Part shown: in pieces, positions 1-11,439 of the stretch | Numbering within the stretch: the first letter of the stretch is position 1 | Layout: each line of letters begins with the position of its first letter | Source: Myxocyprinus asiaticus | Taxonomy: Eukaryota > Chordata > Actinopteri > Cypriniformes > Catostomidae | Direction of reading: 5' to 3' | NCBI RefSeq assembly: GCF_019703515.2 | Contig: NC_059385.1 | Location: 28,872,001-28,936,000 of the forward strand | DNA length: 64,000 bases | The notes under the pieces: generated by a model | What the model was told of the DNA's origin: nothing | What the model saw: the letters and a program-made list of their open reading frames with translations, nothing else | Database searches by the model: none | Program-made: the position numbers and the translations under genes

Positions 1-1019
1 TAAATGCAAAGTCATAATTTATATTAAAGTATTCCATTATTTGTATTCGCATTTCCTTTCACAAAAAGTATGTGCTGCAGTGGTGGAGGCTCATCCCATT
101 ATATCTTATATGGTGGTATAAAATCATTGTTATATCATATTACCTCATATCTGACACAGCAATTGCACTTTGGAAATTAAAAACAGCATTTGCGATCAGA
201 GTTTGAGTAGTTTCTTTGTGAAGTTCAAATCTACCAACAGCTATTTACCAACAGCTGTGGGATAAATGTGTCTTAAAAGAGCAGACACGATAACAATGAT
301 GATTATCCCTGAAACGTCATAATTTATGTAAAATCCTGAGTTTGTCCTGATCCACTGATCCTGATGGAAATTTAAAGAAGACAAAATCTCCAGTAATCTT
401 TTGGGTACGGGGTATTTCCACTCCACAAACATACATTTCAGACAATTTCAGCTCAATATGAACAAAGTGTCCATTGACAGCAGTTCTTTCCTGGGATGCC
501 AAAATAACCTGGAAGTGCCATTGTCGAGTATTTGTTGTTTGTAAACAGTAAATTCATCTATAGCAACCATAAAGTGTACTCAAGCACTTTCGTTAGAATC
601 AGTATTGAATGGAACATTGAAACAACATAGCAAGAATTGTGATTGTTTATCACTTTATTATAGATTTACTTATCACAAAACTTTAGGATTTTATATTTAA
701 AAGCCTTTAAGACAGTTAAGACAAGATGGTTGGTGAACTGTGTTAGGGGCACCACAAGTTTTGGTTGTGTGAGACGAATCTCAACAGATTGCACTATGAA
801 ATTGAAAAAAGTCGACCTTAAAAGTAATTGTATAATTTAAATACTCTATTACAGAATTTATCTAATAATAATGACACATCTGTGGATATCACAAGATACT
901 GTAATAATGTTTTTTCACACTGTAACAGACCATAATTGCCTTTCGGATAAGCCAAGAGCTTCTAACTCAAGAAAATATTTGTCAAAAAGTAAAATCATTA
1001 TGACATTCCTTCCCAATTC
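1..1019. other. unrecognised AT-rich sequence
   Basis: No coding region, repeat or RNA gene that I can support. Short open frames occur on the minus strand near 241-502 but overlap each other in different frames and have no recognisable motif. Confidence 0.5.
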
Positions 1020-1021
1020 AG

Positions 1022-1136
1022 AGACTTTGAGAAACAGAAAGGGCAAATAACACAGCCCTGTGGTACACACCATGCACCAGCATCCCAGATGACGAACGGC
1101 TTGCCATCATGCCCAGCTTTGGAAGCATGAGGGGTG
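1022..1136 (+). other. weak candidate exon in a GC-rich island
   Basis: A pyrimidine-rich tract ending in CAG (1019-1021) precedes this block, and a perfect donor GTAAGT follows it (1137-1142). The block and the DNA up to about 1345 are clearly more GC-rich than the flanks. The frame starting at the first base hits TGA at 1028-1030 but is then open to the donor, reading ...SIPDDERLAIMPSFGSMRGG. The next frame is open from the acceptor but stops just before the donor. The minus strand is also open across 1018-1308 (96 codons). No frame is clean from acceptor to donor, so this could equally be a conserved noncoding element or chance. I do not recognise the protein. Confidence 0.2.
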
Positions 1137-1345
1137 GGTAAGTGAACTCTAAGCGCCGGAGTCGGTAGGAATCGGAGCGCAGCTTCACTTCAATAAGACA
1201 AATTTCCAGCTCGTTGTCCGCGTGGCAGCCGGGGAAGCCAGATGGAAAAGAATGATAGGGCCGCGAGTGGCGAGGTTCATCAAAGTCACCTCGCACTTCA
1301 CCAGTCATTTTTCAGCCACTGAGGGGCCGCGTACCTGGAGCCCAC

Positions 1346-4260
1346 CTGTGAGGTATATAGGACAAATTGAACGACAACATGTCTCTTTCATATTTCACAC
1401 ACCAGTAGTTTTGGAGGGGTGTGGGGTTGGGGGCAGAAGAGAGGGTGTATGGGGTGGGGGGTTGCATTCTAAGATGTTATACAGAGTCCATCCAACCCCC
1501 CAACAATATCTACCATTTTAACCAAAGTCACCACTGGAACCCCCAAAACAAACAAGTTTTCTATGAGCTCTTCAATATTCCAGATTGACATTATGATCTT
1601 TGACAGAGACCAAACTGCAAGAACAATTAGAAAAATATCATAAATCTTGCACTATGCTTTGAATAGCTAGTTAGAAAGCACATTTTCTGCACTGATTATG
1701 GGGGAGTGACTGGATAAGTGTTTACCTGTGACAAACGTAAACAACATTACAGACGTGTGTTTTTGGTGGTCTATATCAGACATTAATGCAATATAAATAA
1801 ATACATACTGTATGTAAAAAAATAACAACAACAAAAGATGATAAAAGATGATGATTTATTGCTAATGTTGTTAGAAATAAAAATCAACCCAGTACTTCAA
1901 GTTGATTCTCTCTTTATTGCATGTTGTATGCTCTCAACATAAAAGCTAGCAATTGCATTAAATTTCAAATGCAAGCAGGCAATGAACATGCTGAAAATGC
2001 AACGTCAATTAAAACACTATATTAAAATAGATTTAGCTTTAAAAACATTGTTTTCTGACATTTATTCCTCAATATTGCCTCACTATTTTCCACATCATAT
2101 TCTTGCATATATTAAAATTGAAGATGACACATGTAGTAAATGGCCGTATCAAGCTAAATAAACTGTTTAAAATGTTGAAATTTACTTTCAAGTTCAACTA
2201 GGGTAGTTCAAAATTGATGACTGTCCATTGACTGAATGCAAGCGGAAGATCCGATACACAGCTATCAGAGTCAGATGTGATGACACAGGAACCCGTGAAA
2301 AAGGCTAATTGTAAGCATCTTCACTACAATACACTTTCATTGCCTCTCTCTTGTCACTTTAAGTAAATGTTTGATGTCCTTTGAGAAAAGTTGTTGCCTC
2401 AAAGTCCGGTAATGACACCTCGTTGTTTATTTTCAGTTTTTGTATGTCTCATTTGTTCTGTTTTAGTTAGACTTAAACATTATGTGCTGGTCATTTCTGG
2501 GTTTTAATCATACCGGCACCGGAAATGCCCCAGGGCCAGACATGCACAGTTGCATTGCAATTTATTTGTTATTGTTTACATCACTGAAAAGGTCTATAGA
2601 ACTTTTTGAATGACGAATGCTCCAAATCTGCATACGTTTAGGAGTTATGTGGGAACAGATTCCATGTGGGACTAGTTATTACTAGTTTTTGCATCATCTT
2701 GTTGAAATGGAGGTACCGGTGGGATTTATAGTTTACACATGGGTTAATGTTGTTTATTCATTGTAATTTTACAATTGCATCTATTGAAATAGCATCCACA
2801 TACATGCTAACGCTTTGTCTCTTAAAATATCTTCACACAACCCTGTTGAAGTCCTGAAGACCCCCTCCAATGCTCAAATGTGCCCATCAATCAGAAGGTT
2901 ATTATATTTAACCCATCTGAACAGCTCTGACTCAATCTCTACAATGGAGAAACCTTTGCGTTAAGATGTCTGCTATCACTTCCATGGGATTACCTGAAGG
3001 TAGTCAGGTTATCATCAAGCTGTGATGATTCTCAGTGGTGTCAGAGGACCTTTGATTGTAGTCTGCACCTCCGGTTCGCCCCAGGCTTTTTTCCAGCCAT
3101 CATCAAGAGCAAATGCCACTGAGACAATGGAACACACGAGAAAACACACGCACATATATATACACACAGACATTGGAGCATCAACCATCACTCGCTGGCT
3201 GTCAACACGCCGCATGCCGGATATGCTCCATGACACAAAGATATCAGTTACACGTTTCTCCCAGCTTGGATTTAAACCCACATAGACCACATGGTGAGGG
3301 CAGCCTCAGATGTGCTTTACTTTGGAAATGTCACTAATCCATCAAATACTGAGAGTTCATATCCTCACTCCACATTTTTTGAGGATGTTTACATGTAGCA
3401 AATATTAGCATAGCTGGTGATGAGATCTGGTGGAGATGGAAGATTCAGCTATTTGGTTGTCCCTGGAATTTGATGAATTCAGTGATTTAGTCCAACTCCT
3501 GACAAAGTATACTTCCAATGAGTTTGTTTTGATCGTTTGACATGAAAAATTCCAAATGTAACAGATTAGCTGGTATGTTTAATAACCAACACAAAAGAAG
3601 TCATAATGTCTCAGTTAGAGTATTTCATACAAAAATAAAAATGTTGTCATCTTTTACATACACATGTCTTTCCAAATCCGTATGTCTTTCTTTAATACAT
3701 AAAACTCTAAAGAATGTATATTTTGCAGAGTACTTTTGACAGCTTTGTGTAAGGAACAAGCTGAAATCTAAGTCATTATGGATGAAAATCTTTCCCTTAT
3801 CCGTAGTTCTCTATTCTTATGTACATTTGCATTCACAATTCAAATAGGACACAACAAACTGCATTGCTACAGGTTTGATTTGCTACACCATTGTTGTCCA
3901 ACACTATTAGTTCTCGCATGTGAGATCTCATTAATGTCAAACTTGCCATGATGTGCCTTTACGCGCCATATTTTAATTTAATGATATTTGAGAGCCTTAT
4001 TGCAGGGGAGAATTTCAGCAAATACCAACCTCAATTTCAGTCTGTTCCTCACACAAAGCTGTTGTATGGGTAGACTTGAAATAAAGTGCTATAATTGTGA
4101 ATATGATTAAATTATGAATACATTTTATGATGCTTTTATGGTACTTCGCTTTCATTTTTGGAGCTCAACAACCTCAGTCTTCATTATGAAAAAAATTAAA
4201 TAAAAAGACAATGTGGACATTCTGCAAAATATTTTGTTTGTGTTACAAGGAAAAAGAAAC
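1346..4260. other. unrecognised intergenic or intronic DNA
   Basis: AT-rich with no supported gene. Around 3015-3290 both strands are open for about 90 codons, but neither product has a recognisable motif and the segment includes a CA/TA-rich simple stretch near 3145-3170. I regard both as noise. Confidence 0.4.
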
Positions 4261-4267
4261 CCATAGA

Positions 4268-4326
4268 GGATGCATGACATGAGGGTGATTGAATGATGAC
4301 AGAATTCAACTTTTAGGTGAACTATA
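4268..4326 (-). repeat. end fragment of a fold-back MITE
   Basis: The stretch with motifs CATGAGGGTGA, ATGATGACAGAATT and GGTGAACTAT matches the outer arm of the fold-back repeat seen more completely at 62372-62972 and at 53465-53716, in inverted orientation. Only the outermost ~60 bases are present. Confidence 0.45.
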
Positions 4327-5204
4327 CATTAACCATGATCAATCAAACTGCCTGCTTAATGAGATGAGATGCCGTTATCGTAAGATAACATACAACTTGT
4401 CTCTTGGCTTTATTTCACATAGAATCCAAACAATCAACAAACAGAATTTCAAATTGATACAATACAGGCATCACATTTTAGCTAGCCTCCTATTGAATGG
4501 AAACATCTGTGAACAAATTTGGTTAATCATTCCATATTATTTATGCAATACAAATGACTGATATACTGTATGTCAATATCCTGTAATACACTTCTCTCAT
4601 CTCGTTCCAAAACCTGGTGTTTTCTTTCTTGCATGGTTAGGTTTGGGTTATGGGTTAAACTTATGAAAAAAAACAAACAGTTTGTTGGTTTGTTTATGAT
4701 ATCTCTGTGGAAGTTGTAGGATTTGGAACGAGCCAACTCATACGATTTCTTACCATTTTCACCATCTCGTACTTACGACTCGTTGTGAGAACGGGCTGAA
4801 ACTGTTCTTATAAAACAAAGTAAGCTCTTTAAAAACTAAAAAGAGCAAACTACTTGACCATGTCAACTCTTTATATCTGAGTTTAATGTATTTGTTTTCA
4901 AGTGCTTGAGAAAGATATAAGCTGGTGATCTATTCATTGCCAAAGTCGAGATTGTGTTTATATCTCTGTTTAAACATCAACCTCTATTGAACCTGCATTA
5001 GCAGATCAATATCTCAGCACTTGAGGAGGAGGTTCTGACATTTGAGGTTAATGATTCTATTCCCCAAAAAATCAATTACATTCATCTCGTTAGCATCCCA
5101 ACAATAAACCTGGTCCAGATGATAGTGGCCCTGTAAATGAGAAGTTATGATTACCTCATACAAGATGGCAGAATTTTGTCAATACCAATATGAATGTGTT
5201 TTGA
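4327..5204. other. unrecognised, part probably an old repeat
   Basis: No gene. The segment about 4560-4800 has a pair of related ends (CTCGTTCCAAAACC near 4600 and GGATTTGGAACGAG near 4720 in opposite orientation), which suggests a small inverted-repeat element that I cannot name. Confidence 0.3.
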
Positions 5205-5207
5205 TGC

Positions 5208-5208
<1 letters not shown>

Positions 5209-5241
<33 letters not shown>
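5209..5241. repeat. poly-T homopolymer
   Basis: An uninterrupted run of more than 30 T residues. It may be the tail of a minus-strand retrocopy or simple slippage. No adjacent retroelement body is recognised. Confidence 0.9.
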
Positions 5242-5243
<2 letters not shown>

Positions 5244-5347
5244 AATTACTCTTCTTGTCTGATCATCCTAAATCTTCATTTTTTTTGGTGAACAGAATGC
5301 TTGTTTTGTGCTATTTTGAAAGGAAAATTAGAACAAAAGCAGACTTT

Positions 5348-5393
5348 AAAGGAATAGTTCAGGCAAAAAGGAAAACTGAACTATTCCTTAAAG
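5348..5393. repeat. collapsed fold-back hairpin
   Basis: AAGGAATAGTTCAG at the left is followed after a short spacer by CTGAACTATTCCTT at the right, a 14-base perfect inverted pair. AAGGAATAGTTCA is also the outer terminus of the long fold-back MITE at 62372. This looks like that element reduced to its two tips. Confidence 0.55.
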
Positions 5394-6170
5394 TTTGACT
5401 AATGTAGATACTCTCTACCTTTTTTCTATTGTTTTTAAAACACACATACACACATCCAACCAAAACAGCAAAACAAAATCCATTATTGTCTGGCAATGCC
5501 ACCCGAAGGCATATGTGACATGTACAAACTGTTGCCGTGGGGCTACGGCGAGCACAATGTGTTATTTTTCCCCTTTTTTCTGTGGTGTGAAGGTTGAGTT
5601 GAGTCATTTTGCACCCAATTACACCGCAGTAAATTTGTCGGATAGTTCTTGTCGCGCTGTATTGATCCGCCGTGTCACCTTGAACTTGTTTATTGACACA
5701 TTGAAAGTGGGTCTCTCGATTTAGTGCCGCTCTATTATGACATTCATATGATGTCACGCCACTTCTCGCCTGTCGCTGTACATCTTACTTGTTTTCCCCC
5801 TCCTTCCCATTTTCATGTCCTCTCTCGGCCTCTCCATCACCTGCCATGTGCCTGCCATCATCCTCTGACCTTTCCCGCAGACAGATGGCACTGTAGAAAC
5901 TGTGCTATTAGCACACATCATATTATTCCTCCAAACAAATCCCCTGCTCTTTTTTTGTAAGTGAGAAAGTACTCGTTCAGCAAATGGATTTTCAATTTGC
6001 TGGTTAGAGGCATATTTTTTTTCAAGGGTCAATGTAAAAAAATCACGCTGAGTGAGATGAACGGGGAGCGGAAAAGTTCTTGTCCTGTTTTTGTTTTTGT
6101 TTTTTTGTTTGTTTTTGTTTTTTGTGTTTTTTTTTTTTTCATCTCTTCATGATCAAGGTTTATATTTCTG
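5394..6170. other. no gene; possible conserved noncoding block and T/G-rich microsatellite
   Basis: The part about 5500-5960 is richer in GC and C/T tracts than its surroundings and has no repeat hallmark, so it could be conserved noncoding sequence. From 6085 to 6140 there is an impure (TTTTTG)n/poly-T tract. Frames on both strands are short and unrecognised. Confidence 0.3.
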
Positions 6171-6954
6171 TCTGAAAAAAGCATTCTTAAATAAATAAAT
6201 AAAACAAGTAAGATATACATTCAAACAACATCAATAAAACACATCCCCAACTAAACTACAAATCCCTTTCCACAGCCCCTTCCCGAGAACCCTCCAAAAA
6301 ACCCAAATCTTTACACATCCCCAAAAAACATATGTTGTGTCCCCATCTTCTGATTGGCACCACCAGCTGGTGGGTGTGTCTTTAACCCTCTGGGGTCTGA
6401 GGGTGTTTTGGGCCCTGGAGAAGTTTTGACATGCTTTGACATTTGTGCTTTTTTCAGTTGCTTAAAAACATATTAATGGCTAAAGTCTGATAACACTGTA
6501 TTCAGCACAAACTGGGCTACAATAATATGTGAACAACATGTATGTACATGTTTGTATTTTGAGAAAATAATGTTTATGCATGGTTTTTGAAAAAACAAAA
6601 ATTGTGAGTCACTGAAATAAGGCCATATATCACATACTAAATATTTGTTCACAAGACTTTTGAGAACAGGATCTTGTAGCCTAGAGTTTTTGCTACAAAA
6701 ATGATGTGAAAACCATCCTGATCACTCATTCATACAAAACAATATAGTCATTTAACTTTTGTAAGACACTTTTAGTGTTAGAAAGGCCATATTCGAGGAG
6801 GCGTAGATGATCATGAATATTGATGTGATTCACACCTGAGGAGACAAAGACCCCTCCCCTGAGAGAGAATGAATGTGAGGAGACTTAATGTTTGAATGTA
6901 TTATCTGACTATACATTTTCTTTACATAAAGACTTTACTTAAAAACTTTAGACC

Positions 6955-7222
6955 TACACTACCGTTTAAAAGTTTATAGATCTGTTAGATTTTTAAATGT
7001 TTTTAAAAGAAGTCTCTTCTGCTCACCAAGGCTGCATTTATTTTATCCAAAATACAGCAAAAACAGTGATATTGTGAAATATTTTTACAATTTAAAATAA
7101 CTGTTTTCTATTTTAATATATTGTCAAATGCAATTTATTCCTGTGATCAAAGCTGAATTTTCAGAATCATTACTGCAGTCTTCAGTGTCACCTGATCTTC
7201 AGAAATCATTCTAATATATTGA
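6955..7222. repeat. common cyprinid short interspersed repeat nested in the piggyBac-like element
   Basis: The sequence beginning ACACTACCGTTTAAAAGTTT, with the internal block CTCACCAAGGCTGCATTT and the later AGTCTTCAGTGTCACCTGAT, is a repeat I know as very widespread in cyprinid genomes. I cannot give its formal name. It has no coding capacity. It sits in the part of the piggyBac-like element that should hold the transposase body. Confidence 0.6.
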
Positions 7223-7463
7223 TTTTCTAATATGGGCATATTTACAGCACATTTTACACATTTACACCCGAACAGATATTTGCAAGCACAAGCTTTGTTT
7301 ATGATAATGAGGCAGCATAAACACTAGTTAAAATATAATCTAAACATTCATATTATTTTTATATCATATTACATATCATATTTATATCATACAGCATTTT
7401 AAATACCTGATTTAGCCGAAACAACATTTAAATGTAACTAAAACTTGCCTATTAGGACATATT

Positions 7464-7727
7464 TCAAATGTCAATACTCTGAATACTGGCTGGCAAGTCT
7501 GGAAATAGTCCAGCTAGTAAAATATGTACATGTTTATATAAAATAGCATGTAAAATAATGTAAGTAAAACTAAATGACTTACTCATTGGAATTGTCAGCC
7601 TCAGCTGGATCAAATCGCTCTTCAAAATGTAAATGTTCATCGTCCCGCTCTTCTTCTGAGGAAATGTTAACTTTTCGTCACTATCCAGTACCATCTGTAG
7701 AGCTTCCTCACCTGTGTAGCGTGCCAT
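7464..7727 (-). pseudogene. piggyBac transposase N-terminal fragment
   Basis: Starting at 7727 the minus strand encodes MARYTGEEALQMVLDSDE, which resembles the conserved first residues of vertebrate and fish piggyBac transposases (M-x-R-x-x-T-x-E-E-A-L-x-x-I/V-L-D-S). A perfect splice donor GTAAGT lies at 7582-7577 after about 48 codons, so the frame beyond it down to 7464 may be intron read-through. Upstream codons (to 7919) are open but probably 5' untranslated. The DNA-binding and catalytic domains and the C-terminal cysteine-rich region are absent. The intact gene would act in the nucleus, excising and inserting at TTAA. This copy cannot. Confidence 0.65.
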
Positions 7728-10700
7728 CTTCCAAACACACAGGAAAGTGAATGAATCTGATGATGAACTTGACGTTTTTAAGGCATTGTTGGGGGCATTT
7801 ACCATATGCATTGATCGCCTCAACACATTACCGTATGAATAGCGCACTCTGTTGGTGGGTGGGATCACATTAGCGATAATGAGCTGAGCCAGGAGAAACT
7901 GTACATCGCTTTGTTTCATACAGATTACATTGCAGGAGAATATTTGTTTTAAATTTGAATTGTTTTATTTAAAAGTAGACATTTTAAGCTTTCTTTAGAC
8001 ATATGTTTCATGTTTGTGTGATAAGTATTCGCAGAGTTTCACTTCATGTTTGTGACTACATTTCATTTCATGTTTCAGAAAGATGCTCGTGGAGACAGAG
8101 ACAGCTGAAAGTGCACCCTGGTTATTTTCTTTATTTTACAAAAGCACTTTATAGTTTCTAGTGGTGTCTTACACTTATCTGTATGCCCAAAAATGATGGA
8201 GTATTTTAAGTTGTTTCTGCTGTTATGCGGAAAAAATCCAGCATCCGTCGACCCCAGAGGGTTAAGACCCAACCTATACAATCTAGAGGGGGTCCAGTAG
8301 AATCGATGCAAAATCTTAAATTGCATCAGATGGACCCCTGCATCTCTAGATGTAGACTTGATGCTTTTTAGAATCCTAGCCCACACTCCCTTCTCCAATA
8401 CCAAGTTTAAATCTTTCTCCCATAATCTCTTGAGAGAAGACGAAGCTCCATCCACCAGACTCTGAATTAACGGAGTAATACACCGATGCCTCATGACCTT
8501 TTCCAAAAGCAGTAATAACCACTTCCAGAGTATCTGCCGCTTTAGGGCCGTGTATACTACTCCCCAAAATAGTAAAGAACAGGTGGCACAGCTGTAAATA
8601 CCTAAAGAACTGGGATCTAGGAATCTTAAAATGTTGAACTAAATTTTCCAAAGATCTCAGCACTCCACTCTCATATAGGTCAGCATTAAACCTTAAATGT
8701 CCAAATTAAACACTCACACCTTTGTCCAAACCACATGCAAATGCGAGATAACGGGGTGTGACTTAACTTCTCCAGTTAGTTTGATAGAAAGGCTTTGCAA
8801 TGGCAAAATAGGGGCAAGGATTCCTGTTCAATACGAAACCAGGGAGGGGCTCTCTCAGATGGAAGCGACCAATGAGCCAATTGTCTGAGACCGAATGCAT
8901 AATAATAAAACAAAATCTTGGGTAGGCCTAGCCCAACTTTGTCAATCGGCCTATGTAACTTGTTGAAATGTAATGTGGGATGTTTACCATTCCAAATAAA
9001 GGACTTCGCTATGCTATCAAATTGCTTGAAATAAGAGAGGGGGACATCTACAGGGAGAGATTGTAGCAGGTAGCTGAATTTTGGAATACAATTAACTTTT
9101 AATAACATTAACCTTCCCAGTCATAGATAAATATAATGAAGCCCACCTACTGACATCACTCGAAAATCTTTTAATTAAAGGGCCAAAATTAACTTTAACT
9201 AAATCAAAAAAATTAGCTGGGAATAAAATGCCCGAATACTTAATGCCCTGTTTGGGCCACTGGAAGGTGCCCAGCTGAAAAGCCATGACTGGGCAGTATG
9301 CTGTCAGAGACAAAGCTTCGGATTTAGACCAGTTGACTCTGTAACCTGAGAATATAGAGAAGGAACTAATAATCCTGTGGAGACAAGGCATGGCTCTAAT
9401 GGGGTCAGAGATAATAAAATATTATCTACGTAAAGCAAAAGCTTATGTGCCACAACTCCCGCCATCACCCCTGGAAAATCATCCTCCTTTCTTATCTGCT
9501 AATGGTTCCAGGGCAAGACAGAACAATAATGGGGAAAGAGGGCAACCCTGCCTGGTGCCCCTATCCAGAGTAAAATAAAACAGAATTAATCCATTTGTTT
9601 GTACCGTCACTACCAGGTGTCTATAAAGTAACTTAATCCATTCAATAAAAGTATTCCCGAACTTATACATTTCCAAAATCTTAAAAAGATAACGCCTTTT
9701 CGGTGTCAAGTGAGATGGCAGTGACCGGAGTCTGATCATTCGCCACTGACCACATGATACTGATGAAACGCCTAATGTTATCAGAAGAACTGCAGCCCCA
9801 AATGAAACCCACCTGATCTGTATGTATAAGAGTTGTCAGAACTTTACTTAATTGGTTAGCCAAAATTTTTGACAAAATTTTAACGTCTAGCTGGATCAGG
9901 GAAATTGGATGGTAACTCTTACACTCGCTTGGATCTTTGTCCTTTTTAAGAATCAGACTGGTCCAGGCTTGTGTCATGGTTTTTGGAAGCTTTCAATTCT
10001 TAAATGATTCTGTATAAACTTCTAACAAAAGTGGAGCCAGTTCTGTAGCATAAGATCTAAAAAATTCAGCGGCAAAGCCATAATTGTAGGCAGGGCCTTA
10101 ATTACCTCATCAAGCTCCTCCAAGTTTATCTCAGAATCAAGAGAATTGTTTTGCTCAGTCATCAGTTTAGGGAGATCTAATGGTTCTACAAAGTTTCTAA
10201 TATCTTCATCAGTACACGAAGACGTGGAACTATAAAGATCAAGAGAGAATTCTTTAAAAGCATTATTAATATCAATGGCTGTCAAAATTTCACCACCAGC
10301 AGGGTGGGAATGGTAGAAAAAGACTCTCTCTGCTTTATATATCTAGCCATAAGCTTCCCTGCTTTGTTCCCCGACTCAAAGTATGACTGTCTTGCCCAAA
10401 ATAACCAAAACTCCACCTTCCGTGACAAAATAGTATTATATCTGTATTTCAATCGGGTCAATTCTCTGTGGCCATCAGATGACATTCAGCACTTCTCGGT
10501 ACTTTTAATATTCTCTTCCAACTCCACGAGTTCTCGTGCTTTGGATTTTTTGATGAATGAGGCATACTGTATGATCTGACCCCTAAGAACCGCCTTAAGT
10601 GCCTCCCAAGCCACGCCCACAGAGGATACTGAGGACCAGTCGGTCTCCTTATAAACATAGATTTCAGCCTTTAACATTTGTTGGAAATCAGGATTTTGCA

Positions 10701-11439
10701 AAAGGGATACATTGAAGCGCCATCTATATGATTTATTTTCTCCAGCTTGCAACATCTCTTCAAGATCTATAAAAAAGCCCTGATCATCAGTGTTAGGTGC
10801 ATAAATATTAGCCAAAATCAACGTTTGCCCCTGAATTTCTGCTAAAACAATAATGACTCTTCCTAATTTATATTTACTCTGTTTGAGACATTTGAATTGT
10901 AGATGTTTACTTATCAATGGAATGACTCCCCTGCTCTTACTTGAGCCAGCACTAAAGAAAACATGTCCACCCCATATCTTCCCAAATTTTTCAGCTTCCT
11001 GCAGAGAAATATGTGTTTCTTGAAGAAACACTATATCATATTTCTTACGTTTAAGAAAATAAATAACCTTCCTTCTTTTTATGGGGTGCCCCAACCCATC
11101 CACATTCCACGTGAAGCGAGAGACAATCCACTCATATTAACATCTGACATTTTGACATATTAGAAAAAATAGATTGTGTGTCAAAAATAAAATTATAAAG
11201 ACCACATTCCAATATTAGTGCCACAGTCAGACCCCGAACTTTGCCTCGAACCAAACAAACAGAGAAAAGAAAAACGTGCACATTAACCCCGCACACGACA
11301 GCACCAACCGGCGTCCATATCTCTAAACTCAAACAGTCCATGTATGCCTACAAGAGTCCCCTTGACAACTTTGCCATTGGATTGCTCAAGTCCGGTGCTT
11401 CTGTACAAATTTTGTGAGACAGAATTACATAACAGAAAA

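Larger units (their letters stand above)
6386..8261 (-). mobile_element. piggyBac-like transposon, non-autonomous
   Basis: The ends read CCCTCTGGGGTC (6386) and GACCCCAGAGGG (8261), a 12-base perfect terminal inverted repeat. Both ends are flanked by TTAA (6382-6385 and 8262-8265), the canonical piggyBac target. The element sits in the 3' part of the L1 ORF2, and removing it with one TTAA brings the flanking LINE codons into one open frame. Its minus strand carries a transposase N-terminus (7727 downward) but nothing recognisable of the DDD catalytic domain, so it is an internally deleted derivative. A common cyprinid short repeat (about 6955-7222) lies inside it. Confidence 0.85.
6240..11130 (-). 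pseudogene. L1 ORF2 (endonuclease-reverse transcriptase), broken
   Basis: The N-terminus around 11110-10750 has the APE endonuclease signatures FLQETHIS and NIYAPNTDDQGFF. The protein then jumps at about 10745 to a region that normally lies after the endonuclease, so the C-terminal half of that domain with its catalytic D/H residues is deleted. RT blocks follow: YHPISLIQLDVKIL (about 9910), DQVGFIWGCSSSDNIRR (about 9800), AISLDTEKA (about 9720) and GTRQGCPLSPLL (about 9560). The expected F/YADD box reads YVDN at about 9420, so one catalytic aspartate is lost. At least six frame changes occur between 11103 and 8075. The C-terminal end (WWCQSEDGD, TYVFWGC) lies at 6385-6290, beyond the piggyBac-like insertion. 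Confidence 0.8.

Noticed and set aside
3015..3290. Open frames on both strands as a possible exon
   Set aside because: No splice context, no motif, and a simple CA/TA tract inside.
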